Part shown: positions 55,501 through 62,716 of the stretch, one piece after another
How the letters are laid out: each line of letters starts with the position of its first letter
How positions within the stretch are numbered: position 1 is the first letter of the stretch
DNA from: Leeuwenhoekiella nanhaiensis
GTDB taxonomy: Bacteria > Bacteroidota > Bacteroidia > Flavobacteriales > Flavobacteriaceae
Length of the DNA: 64,000 nucleotides
Direction: 5' to 3'
Assembly: GCF_002744755.1 (NCBI RefSeq)
Contig: NZ_KZ319294.1
Location: 62,001 to 126,000, forward strand
Translations under genes and position numbers: made by a program
Notes under the pieces: model-generated
Databases searched by the model: none
What the model was told of the DNA's origin: nothing
Seen by the model: only the letters and a program-made list of their open reading frames with translations

Positions 55501-55542
55501 TTAATTGTTAATTGTTAATTGTTAATTGTTAATTGTTAATTG
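55501..55542. repeat. perfect heptamer tandem repeat (TTAATTG)6
   Basis: Six exact copies of TTAATTG, starting 10 bases upstream of the neuB start codon (minus strand CAATTAA x6). It lies in the 5' region that would set translation or transcription initiation of neuB. Copy number could vary by slippage without changing any reading frame. Confidence 0.95.
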
Positions 55543-55566
55543 AAATTAAAAAAACATATCGAGAAT

Positions 55567-55722
55567 GTCACTTCGAGTGTTTGATTGAGGCTACAAGCCG
55601 AAAGCAAATGTATCGAGAAGCGTCGAGAACTAAAAAAATTCGAATAAAGAAGACTTCTCGATACAAATTAAGTTTCGCTATCGCTACACTTAATTCACTC
55701 GAAGTGACAAGGTCGAAGTGAC
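55567..55722. repeat. palindromic element A (142-bp cloverleaf plus partial half-site)
   Basis: The outer 13-bp perfect inverted repeat GTCACTTCGAGTG/CACTCGAAGTGAC (55567-55579 and 55696-55708) encloses three arms. Arm 1, 55580-55608, has TTTG/CAAA and GGCT/AGCC. Arm 2 has a perfect 12-bp stem TGTATCGAGAAG/CTTCTCGATACA (55609-55620 and 55654-55665) with a 33-base loop. Arm 3, 55666-55695, has AATTAAGT/ACTTAATT. A further GTCGAAGTGAC half-site follows to 55722. It lies just past the stop of the GIY-YIG gene and is repeated in the same orientation at 56041. Confidence 0.9.
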
Positions 55723-55733
55723 AACCAGTGACA

Positions 55734-56024
55734 TTATTTAAATCGCTTTTTAGCCAAATTAGGTAGTTTTTGATATTTCCCACTTATCAAGGCTTCCTTC
55801 TTTACCTGCGGCCAATTTTTAATCTTCTTCTCAAACTCGATTGCTATATCGGGCTCTGTAAATTCACAATAATAAACCAATTCAATCGGCCTTCTGCTGT
55901 ACGTATAGGAATTTTTATACCTCCCGGATTTATGTTGTTCAATCCGATCCCAAAGATTAGAAGTTATACCAGTATAGTAGGTTTTATCCCGGCACTTTAG
56001 AATATAAACACTATAAATTTCCAA
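55734..56024 (-). CDS. GIY-YIG nuclease, small single-domain (URI/UPF0213 type)
   Basis: 96 residues, essentially only a GIY-YIG domain: SVYILK at 5-10 (GIY strand), YYTGIT at 16-21 (YIG strand), catalytic Arg in LWDRIEQHK (R27) with H31, and metal-binding Glu in AIEFEKKIKNW (E65). The C-terminus is basic (KLPNLAKKRFK). The start is TTG at 56022-56024; an in-frame stop lies two codons upstream. It interrupts the neuA-neuB order and is flanked on both sides by 142-bp palindromic repeats, so I infer a mobile-element role rather than glycan synthesis. It is not a UvrC fragment. Confidence 0.88.
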   Translation of the reverse strand: MEIYSVYILKCRDKTYYTGITSNLWDRIEQHKSGRYKNSYTYSRRPIELVYYCEFTEPDIAIEFEKKIKNWPQVKKEALISGKYQKLPNLAKKRFK

Positions 56025-56040
56025 GAATTAAGATTTGTTT

Positions 56041-56196
56041 GTCACTTCGAGTGTTTGGTTGAGGCCAAAATCCGAAAGCAAATGTATCGAGAAGCATCTT
56101 GAACTAAAAGCATTCTAACTTCTAAGACTTCTCGATACGCCTGAAGCTCCGCTTAAGCTGTGCTTCAGCCACTCGAAGTGACAAAGTCGAAGTGAC
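56041..56196. repeat. palindromic element B (142-bp cloverleaf plus partial half-site)
   Basis: Same length and orientation as element A. Outer 13-bp inverted repeat at 56041-56053 and 56170-56182, arm 2 stem GTATCGAGAAG/CTTCTCGATAC (56084-56094 and 56128-56138) with a 33-base loop, arm 3 stem CTGAAGC/GCTTCAG inside 56139-56169, trailing GTCGAAGTGAC half-site to 56196. Arm 3 differs in sequence from element A yet still pairs. It lies between the neuA stop and the GIY-YIG start. Confidence 0.9.
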
Positions 56197-56197
56197 A

Positions 56198-56857
56198 CTA
56201 TTTAAAGTGATTCAAATACAACTCAGCCTTCTTAAAGTCGGCTTCCGTATCAATATCGATTTCGGCAAAAGGATGGTCAACAATCAGGGGATAGTTTTTT
56301 TCTCCTAGAAGTTTCCTTTGATTTAGTAAGGCTGTTTTGAAAATATAAAGCAACCCGTTTTCATAATACAAAGGCTCTAGATCCTGACTACGCTGACCCA
56401 TTTTATAATTGTAAGGTATAAATTGATGATTAGAAATGGTTCCCAATTTATGTTCATTTCGGGAAACGGTCATCAGGCTGTCGCAATCCTCTCGCTCAAA
56501 AACTGCAATAGCCTCTTTGAGAAGCCCTTTTGGTCTCAATGGATTTGTGGGCTGCAGTAAAATAACCGCATTGTATTTTTTTTGCAAGTGATCTACTGCA
56601 TGTTTCAAAGCTGTTACAACAGGCTCTTCATTACCCGCTAACGCATCGGGTCTTTTAATCACCTGAACTTCATTTTGAGCGGCAAAATCCAAAACAGCAG
56701 CGTCGTTTGAAGTGATTACTATATCGCTCAAACCATTTTTCAAAGCATATGTAATGCTATGGCCAAGGAGCGGTTTATCTCCTAATTGCCGCATATTTTT
56801 TCCAGGAAGTCTTTGCGAACCGGCACGTGCGGGGATTAAAACTAAGTAGTTTTTCAT
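56198..56857 (-). CDS. neuA: CMP-N-acetylneuraminate cytidylyltransferase NeuA
   Basis: 219 residues. It activates Neu5Ac with CTP. Nucleotide-binding PARAGSQRLPGKNMRQLGDKPLLGHSI is at residues 8-34, followed by VITSNDAAVLDFA, VILLQPTNPLRP, YENGLLYIFK and HPFAEIDIDTEADF (metal-binding acids). No C-terminal esterase domain. ATG start overlapping the upstream GT2 stop (ATGA). The stop codon is followed within two bases by the half-site that ends palindromic element B. Confidence 0.94.
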   Translation of the reverse strand: MKNYLVLIPARAGSQRLPGKNMRQLGDKPLLGHSITYALKNGLSDIVITSNDAAVLDFAAQNEVQVIKRPDALAGNEEPVVTALKHAVDHLQKKYNAVILLQPTNPLRPKGLLKEAIAVFEREDCDSLMTVSRNEHKLGTISNHQFIPYNYKMGQRSQDLEPLYYENGLLYIFKTALLNQRKLLGEKNYPLIVDHPFAEIDIDTEADFKKAELYLNHFK

Positions 56858-57867
56858 TTAAATAGCTTTTGACCTTTACCAGTAACCATCAAACTCGAAA
56901 GCCCTAAGCTCACTTTACTCCAGTTCTTAAGTGTCTCAAAATTTAGAGATCCTAATTTTAACAGCGCTTTTAAAATGGATTTTGTTGTTTTTGAATCCTT
57001 ATGAACCAGCGGTATCATATTTCGTAATTCAGCGGTATAAAACCTCCTGAGCGAGGGAGACAACCTGCCTTCCGACCGCAACATTTTAATGAACGAAATC
57101 AGAGCACGAACTCGGGATTGCGTAATTTTAAAATTGCCCTGCTTATATATTTTCTCTGAAATACTCGCACTGTGCTTAAGGTATGTGGTTAAATAGTCAT
57201 TAATGACTAGCATTTCTGGATTGTTTAACAATACACGTTGAAAAAAATCGCGATCCTGCCCACCCAAGAGTTGTTCATCAAAAACTAAATTATGTTTATC
57301 CAAAAAGGATTTGGCATACATCGGGTCTGGCAAATACCAGGATATTTTACGAGTGATAAAGTCCTCGAGCAAATTTGACGTTAAATGGGTACGCTGTTCA
57401 AAAACTTCCGTTTGATCTTTCACATAATAGATTTTCGTTTTTGACAAAACGATATCCGTTTTCGCATCAAAAGCAGAAAGCTTCTTCTGAATAAAATCCG
57501 GCTCCATCAAATCATCAGAATCAAACCAATTGACTAATTTTCCTTTAGCATGTTCAAAACCAAAATTACGACAGGCATTAGCTCCTTTGGGTCTGTTATC
57601 AGGACGAATCAACACTTTGAATCGGGAATCTTCTTCTTCAAACTCCTTCAATATATTCACGGATTTATCTGTACTGTGATCGTCAACAAGTAAACACTCC
57701 CAATTGCGATAAGTTTGAGCCTTTATCGAATTGAGTGTATCCTTTAGATGAGCTTCCCGGTTGTAAACAGGAATAATTACGGAGACTCTATGCTTAATTT
57801 GAATTCGATTTAGGTTTCCAAAAAATAGGCGCCTGAGACAATGATAAATAGGCTTTAAGTCTTTCAT
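56854..57867 (-). CDS. GT2 glycosyltransferase
   Basis: 337 residues, GT-A fold: VSVIIPVYNREAHLKDTLNSIKAQTYRNWECLLVDDHSTDKS near 29-70, NWFDSDDLMEPDF (DxD) near 113, and GGQDRDFFQRVLL near 200. The only ATG is at 57865-57867, so the gene overlaps its upstream neighbour by 74 bases, more than elsewhere in the cluster. Four-base overlap with neuA downstream, so it is closely tied to the sialic acid genes. Confidence 0.88.
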   Translation of the reverse strand: MKDLKPIYHCLRRLFFGNLNRIQIKHRVSVIIPVYNREAHLKDTLNSIKAQTYRNWECLLVDDHSTDKSVNILKEFEEEDSRFKVLIRPDNRPKGANACRNFGFEHAKGKLVNWFDSDDLMEPDFIQKKLSAFDAKTDIVLSKTKIYYVKDQTEVFEQRTHLTSNLLEDFITRKISWYLPDPMYAKSFLDKHNLVFDEQLLGGQDRDFFQRVLLNNPEMLVINDYLTTYLKHSASISEKIYKQGNFKITQSRVRALISFIKMLRSEGRLSPSLRRFYTAELRNMIPLVHKDSKTTKSILKALLKLGSLNFETLKNWSKVSLGLSSLMVTGKGQKLFK

Positions 57868-58720
57868 TAGAAAATCTTAAGTCCAGCTTTTGTCGATGTT
57901 GTCTATTCTGAATGAGCGCTAAGCCCGCCTTGCCTATACTCATCAGAATATCGAAATCTCCTTTTAAAAATTTCAGCCTTAATTGTTCTTTTATGGAATA
58001 TATAATCTTAATCCAGGCTTTTTGTTTTGGGTAAAAGATCAAATAGTTACTCCAAGCAGCCTGTAATGCCCGTTGGGTCCTTAAGCTGGTTTCTTCAGCG
58101 CTCTTTTTTCGATTCTTAAGTGATACCCGATGATGAACGAGCACTTTCGGAAAATAGAACAGCATTTGTTCTGCCCTGAATAATTTCATTGCGGCAAAGT
58201 CCTCTTCTCCATAGAAATGATACCATTCCGGATAAGACTTTATAAAGTTATCCCAGGCACTTTTACGCATCAGGTGAGCACCTCCCAAAAAATTACTTAC
58301 CTGGTAGGTATTCTCAGAAGTTTTTTGACTCGGCGGCTTTTGCAGACCCCAAAAAAGCCTAAACGATAATACAGCACAATTGGGATTCTCCTGCATAAAC
58401 GACATTGCTTTTTCTAATTCTTCAGGATTTAAAAAGTGCGCGTCATCATCAAGGGAAAGCACGTATTCTGTGGGAGCGGCTTGCATCAATTGATTTCGGT
58501 TGGCTATCAAGCCCTTATTTACTGTATTCTGAAATATATTAATCTCCGGATATTCACTCGAGATGTATTCAAAAGTGCCGTCGGTAGATGCATCATCCCA
58601 AATGTAAATCCCCTCTGGACTAATAACATCTTGCAAGGTATTTACTGTAAAGACCAACTCCCTTTTACGGTTGTAAGTTGTAATTATAATGCTTACGTCT
58701 CGGGAATCAAGCAGAGGCAT
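57794..58720 (-). CDS. GT2 glycosyltransferase
   Basis: 308 residues: VSIIITTYNRKRELVFTVNTLQ near 9-30, YVLSLDDDAHFLNPEELEKAM (DxD) near 88, NFLGGAHLMRKSAW near 145 and FYGEEDFAAMKLFR near 170. An ordinary single-domain GT2. ATG start; the first 14 bases overlap the preceding gene. Confidence 0.88.
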   Translation of the reverse strand: MPLLDSRDVSIIITTYNRKRELVFTVNTLQDVISPEGIYIWDDASTDGTFEYISSEYPEINIFQNTVNKGLIANRNQLMQAAPTEYVLSLDDDAHFLNPEELEKAMSFMQENPNCAVLSFRLFWGLQKPPSQKTSENTYQVSNFLGGAHLMRKSAWDNFIKSYPEWYHFYGEEDFAAMKLFRAEQMLFYFPKVLVHHRVSLKNRKKSAEETSLRTQRALQAAWSNYLIFYPKQKAWIKIIYSIKEQLRLKFLKGDFDILMSIGKAGLALIQNRQHRQKLDLRFSNERLKAYLSLSQAPIFWKPKSNSN

Positions 58721-59960
58721 TAAGGAGATTTTGAATTTTTTTATTGAGATACGCTGATGAAAAATAGTCCTGTAAATCGGTCCGGTTTAAACGCCAGGAT
58801 TCTGCCTTTGTACTTTTCCATTTGAGGTAGAGCTCAGAAAGAATCCCGGCGATCTGTTTGGAATCGTCTGCTTCACTTTGCCAGGTGTAATCTTCTCCGA
58901 GCAGCCTACGCGTTTCACTTTTTTTCGGACTTAAAGCTAAAATAGGCTTATCTACCATCACACAATGAGCCATCTTGGCCGGTAAAAACGGGCTAAAGTC
59001 GGTATCACTTGCCTCAATGATAAGGTTTACCGAAGCAGCCTGCTGTAATGCTAGAGATTCCGCATAAGAAACACCCGGATGAAAAATAAACTGTGGAGCA
59101 AGCTCATATGCATTCATCAATTCTCTATAATTACTGGAAGGCCCCACTAAATACAAATAGCTCTCCTGTCTCGCTTCTTCCTGACTTTCTAAAAAAAGTT
59201 GAAATCCTTTTAATAACCCTTCAGGTGATCTACCTCCTATTAAATTTCCGGTATGAACAATATTAAATGCATCTTCCTTAAAAAATGAAGGTAGTGAAAC
59301 CCCGGAAATTAGGTTATCATATTGATGTGGAATGACTACAGATTTTTCTTTAAACTCTGGATAAAATCCTGCCATATGATCTGCTAAAAGACGTGATGGA
59401 AAGCCTGCAAATTTGCAATGGACAGCTACTTTTTTAAAAAAATGATCTTTCTGTTTTGCCCCTTTAGGAACAAAGGTATAAGGCCAGGGATAATTTTGAA
59501 AGGGATAGGGATCATGTACATAAGCCAACCATTTTAGATGCCAAACGGGCAGTTTTAAAACAGCATGATGAGGTCGAAAACTTTCTCCTTTGCTCAAGGT
59601 TATGACCAAATCAAAATCTCTAATATTAAGGTTTCTAATCCTTCTTACAAGAGATTTACTGTCATTGAAAAATGCAAAACTAAATCCAAAGCTATTTTCT
59701 AAAAATACTGACCAGTCCACACCCAGATTACGCTGTACAGTACGTTGAATTCCACCAAATATATAGTATAGATTGCTTTTTCTTTGTTCTGCTAAAATAC
59801 AGGTAGCTCCTTCTATTTGAATCTCTCGCTGGGTATAGTGAATGACTGTTACTGCATAATCTGAAGCAACAAGACTTTTAATAAAAGCCACATTAGCCTT
59901 AGAGCCGCTGCTGTCTGCAGTGTTAATGGAATCTGTGACTATGAGTATACTTTTCAGCAC
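58707..59960 (-). CDS. divergent GT4-like glycosyltransferase
   Basis: 417 residues, GT-B type. The N-terminal SILIVTDSINTADSSGSKANVAFIKSL is a typical acceptor-domain start; FNIVHTGNLIGGRSPEGLLKGFQLFL near residue 230 begins the donor domain; FSPFLPAKMAHCVMVDKPILALSP near 320 replaces the usual Glu motif in a diverged form. GTG start at 59958-59960, overlapping the upstream stop by 7 bases. Confidence 0.78.
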   Translation of the reverse strand: MLKSILIVTDSINTADSSGSKANVAFIKSLVASDYAVTVIHYTQREIQIEGATCILAEQRKSNLYYIFGGIQRTVQRNLGVDWSVFLENSFGFSFAFFNDSKSLVRRIRNLNIRDFDLVITLSKGESFRPHHAVLKLPVWHLKWLAYVHDPYPFQNYPWPYTFVPKGAKQKDHFFKKVAVHCKFAGFPSRLLADHMAGFYPEFKEKSVVIPHQYDNLISGVSLPSFFKEDAFNIVHTGNLIGGRSPEGLLKGFQLFLESQEEARQESYLYLVGPSSNYRELMNAYELAPQFIFHPGVSYAESLALQQAASVNLIIEASDTDFSPFLPAKMAHCVMVDKPILALSPKKSETRRLLGEDYTWQSEADDSKQIAGILSELYLKWKSTKAESWRLNRTDLQDYFSSAYLNKKIQNLLNASA

Positions 59961-60907
59961 TTTTTACTACTTTTTTTACTCTTAAGAATAAGTGAAATTA
60001 CTGGTTTAAGATTGTATATAGATTTTAACCTTAATTTATTGTAAAAATTTAGATTCATTTTTTTCAATACATATTTGTATAACGATTTTTCATTATAAAT
60101 TGCTGCTTTCCAAACAAAAAATTTTGCCAATTTATAATCATCGAGATTGAGTATTGTAAGATTATCTACGGTTTTGTAATATGCATCTAGGAGGCCTTTT
60201 AAATAAACTGGAGAGCCAGAATTAAAGGCACCAGTATTACTATTTAGGTGTTTTCGATTATAATAAAGTATTGCTGAGATAGCACATCCTTTTCTTCCTT
60301 TAGCTATCAATCGAGCATAAAACTCTAATTCTTCCGCATATGGTAATTCTTCATCAAAACGTTCATACTTTAGAGCTGTCTTATTCCACATTACGCTACA
60401 ACTTGCAAGCGGTATTTTATTATCTAAGACTTCTATAAGCCTAGTTTTATCAATATTACAAATACCTTCAGGTTGCAATTCTACACTTTTGAATCCCTTA
60501 AAACCACCAGTAAATGGCTGTATTTTATAATGTATAAAATCAAGGTCTAAATCTTTAAAGACACTAATACAAACCTCTAGATTTCTGGGACCGACAATAT
60601 CGTCATCATCTACGAAAAGAATGTAAATACCTTTCAAATTTTCAGCTAAATCTAAGCCATAGTTTCGCGTAGCCGAAAGTCCTTGAGGATATTGCTTTGG
60701 CTTTTTAAAGTAGAAAAATCGGGAATCGCTTTCTATAAAAGCACTGACAACTACTTCTGTGTCGTCGGTTGAATTATCATCAGTTATTAAACATTCGAAA
60801 TTGGCATAGGTTTGATTTGCTATAGACTCTAAAGTCTCAAGGATTAAATGAGCCCGATTAAATGTGGCTAATAGGATGGTAACTTTGGGATAATTACTAG
60901 ACTTCAA
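59954..60907 (-). CDS. GT2 glycosyltransferase
   Basis: 317 residues: VTILLATFNRAHLILETLESIANQTY near 9-34, LFVDDDDIVGPRNLE (DxD) near 96, and LPYAEELEFYARLIAKGRKG near 195. Notably A/T-rich, with Lys-, Asn- and Ile-heavy codon use unlike the flanking GT4 genes. TTG start at 60905-60907, one base downstream of the previous gene. Confidence 0.86.
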   Translation of the reverse strand: MKSSNYPKVTILLATFNRAHLILETLESIANQTYANFECLITDDNSTDDTEVVVSAFIESDSRFFYFKKPKQYPQGLSATRNYGLDLAENLKGIYILFVDDDDIVGPRNLEVCISVFKDLDLDFIHYKIQPFTGGFKGFKSVELQPEGICNIDKTRLIEVLDNKIPLASCSVMWNKTALKYERFDEELPYAEELEFYARLIAKGRKGCAISAILYYNRKHLNSNTGAFNSGSPVYLKGLLDAYYKTVDNLTILNLDDYKLAKFFVWKAAIYNEKSLYKYVLKKMNLNFYNKLRLKSIYNLKPVISLILKSKKSSKKC

Positions 60908-60908
60908 A

Positions 60909-61880
60909 CTAATAACTTAATTTCAAAATTTGACGCCAATGCGATAGCCCGAGAAGTCTCAATGCTAAGAACGAAGCTTTGATGGTTCCAAAATTCATTT
61001 GCTTCACATAAGCTTTGAACAGATTATAGCGTTTTATGCGAATTACTTTTAAAACCTCTTTTTTAGTAAAGGGGTGCTTAGAATTCTTAAGTTGTTCAAA
61101 AAATACAAGTCCGGCTTTAAGCTGTCCCCTATTTATAGATCTTGTTGGCCAAATGTAGGATAGTACTGTTTCATCGGAATATTGAATTCGATCGTATTCA
61201 AACAACTTAAACATACGCAACATACTCTGTTGTGCGCTTCCAATCTGTTTCTGATTCTGAACTTTTGAAATTTGATTGGTATGTACCCGATAAATTAATA
61301 AAGGTTCTTCTAGATTGGCTAACTGTATTCCGCTCGCTGCCAGACGTGTAAACAAATCATAGTCTTCGGCCGGCTCTTTTGCAATATTGTATTTATGTGC
61401 CTTGAAAATTTCAGCCCTGCCTAGTATACTGGGGTGAATAAGAGAACTGCCTAATAGCAAATTTGCTTGTATTGCTTCTGGTTCGCAGGGATAATTGAAC
61501 TTAAGATTACTCCCTTTTACTATTGCATCCGTCCCACACATCGCTATATGCTGATTTTTCTCTAAAAAAAGCAATTGCTTTTCAAAACGCTGCGGTAAAC
61601 TTACATCGTCTGCATCCATACGAGCGATATACTTACCTCTTGCCTGATCAATACCCCAATTTAAACTTTCTGTATATCCGGAATTCAATTTCTTTTTATG
61701 CAGGATAATACGGGGATCTTGAAAACTTTCAATAATTTGAAAGCTATTATCTGTTGAACAATCATCGATGATCAAAAGCTCAAAATCGGATTCGGTCTGA
61801 TCAAGAATGCTCTGTATACTTTCACCTATAAAAGATGCAGCATTATATACGGGCAGTAAAACGCTAATTTTAGGAGCCAA
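60909..61880 (-). CDS. GT2 glycosyltransferase
   Basis: 323 residues: ISVLLPVYNAASFIGESIQSILDQTESDFELLIIDDCSTDNS near 5-46, YIARMDADDVSLPQRFEKQL (DxD) near 84, and EPAEDYDLFTRLAASG near 170. Close to the common EpsE/WcaA-like GT2 type. TTG start at 61878-61880, overlapping the FkbM stop by 11 bases. Confidence 0.88.
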   Translation of the reverse strand: MAPKISVLLPVYNAASFIGESIQSILDQTESDFELLIIDDCSTDNSFQIIESFQDPRIILHKKKLNSGYTESLNWGIDQARGKYIARMDADDVSLPQRFEKQLLFLEKNQHIAMCGTDAIVKGSNLKFNYPCEPEAIQANLLLGSSLIHPSILGRAEIFKAHKYNIAKEPAEDYDLFTRLAASGIQLANLEEPLLIYRVHTNQISKVQNQKQIGSAQQSMLRMFKLFEYDRIQYSDETVLSYIWPTRSINRGQLKAGLVFFEQLKNSKHPFTKKEVLKVIRIKRYNLFKAYVKQMNFGTIKASFLALRLLGLSHWRQILKLSY

Positions 61881-62706
61881 AATTCATCAGTTTAGTGTTG
61901 ATTCCTAGAGTTAACTCTCCCTGCTCTAAAATACTAAAGCCCCGTTTTCGAAGTATCTGATAGATTGAAGTACGTATATTAAACTCATCGTGTATCTCAA
62001 TCACCAGCACTCTGGTCTTATCTAAAAAATCCTGACTTGCCTGATTATCAAAAATAAAACGTTCTGCACCCTCAATGTCTATTTTTAAAATATCGAAGAA
62101 TCCTCCATTTTCAGTCAATAGTTCCTCAAGTGTAATACCCATAATAGTTCCATTGGCACTTTCCTGAGTTGTTCTTGCCCAATCTGCACCATCACGCATA
62201 GATTTTCCAATGGCAAAACGCTTTCCTCTTTCTGCACTTAAAGCATTCTGTAAAGGTTTGATTGTATCTAAACCGGAAATGTTTTTCAGTAGCATTTTGA
62301 AGTTTTCGGGCTCTGGTTCTAAAGCATAAATGAGGCTATTGGGGAAACGCGCTGTAAAAAAACGCGAAGTTAGGCCAATGTTAGCGCCAGCATCAACAAT
62401 CCTCACAGTCTCAAAAGTTTTGAAGTTGAGCTCAAGGGCAGAACAGGCCATTTCATATTCCCCTTCAAAAATCACTTGACGTAAAACGTCATAATCGCTA
62501 CTGGGTCGATTCCTGATAAAAATGGGATTGAGATATTTCTTTAGTTCAAGCCAATAAATCTTTTTGTTTTCTTCTTGTTTTGCTCGTCTTATGAATGAAC
62601 TTCGACTTACATCATATAACAAACGCTTTTGAGGAGTGCTTTTTAATAAGGCACTATACACTAATCGAAGTTTCTTTTCTAAGAAAAAGCTTTTTACTAA
62701 ACCCAA
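61870..62706 (-). CDS. FkbM-family SAM-dependent methyltransferase
   Basis: 278 residues. SAM-binding VRIVDAGANIGLTSRFFTARFP near 97-118, followed by YALEPEPENFKMLLKNI, and DILKIDIEGAERFIFD near 205, the FkbM hallmark. It probably O-methylates a sugar of the glycan. The N-terminal ~90 residues are less conserved. TTG start at 62704-62706; no ATG precedes the domain. Confidence 0.88.
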   Translation of the reverse strand: MGLVKSFFLEKKLRLVYSALLKSTPQKRLLYDVSRSSFIRRAKQEENKKIYWLELKKYLNPIFIRNRPSSDYDVLRQVIFEGEYEMACSALELNFKTFETVRIVDAGANIGLTSRFFTARFPNSLIYALEPEPENFKMLLKNISGLDTIKPLQNALSAERGKRFAIGKSMRDGADWARTTQESANGTIMGITLEELLTENGGFFDILKIDIEGAERFIFDNQASQDFLDKTRVLVIEIHDEFNIRTSIYQILRKRGFSILEQGELTLGINTKLMNFGS

Positions 62707-62716
62707 AATTGATTTA

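Noticed and set aside
55501-55542. CRISPR-like array
   Set aside because: The repeats are 7 bases long, contiguous and without spacers, so this is a simple tandem repeat. No cas gene is in the window.
55734-56024. UvrC fragment
   Set aside because: The 96-residue protein has the short single-domain layout of UPF0213/URI nucleases, with its own start and stop, and nothing else of UvrC around it.
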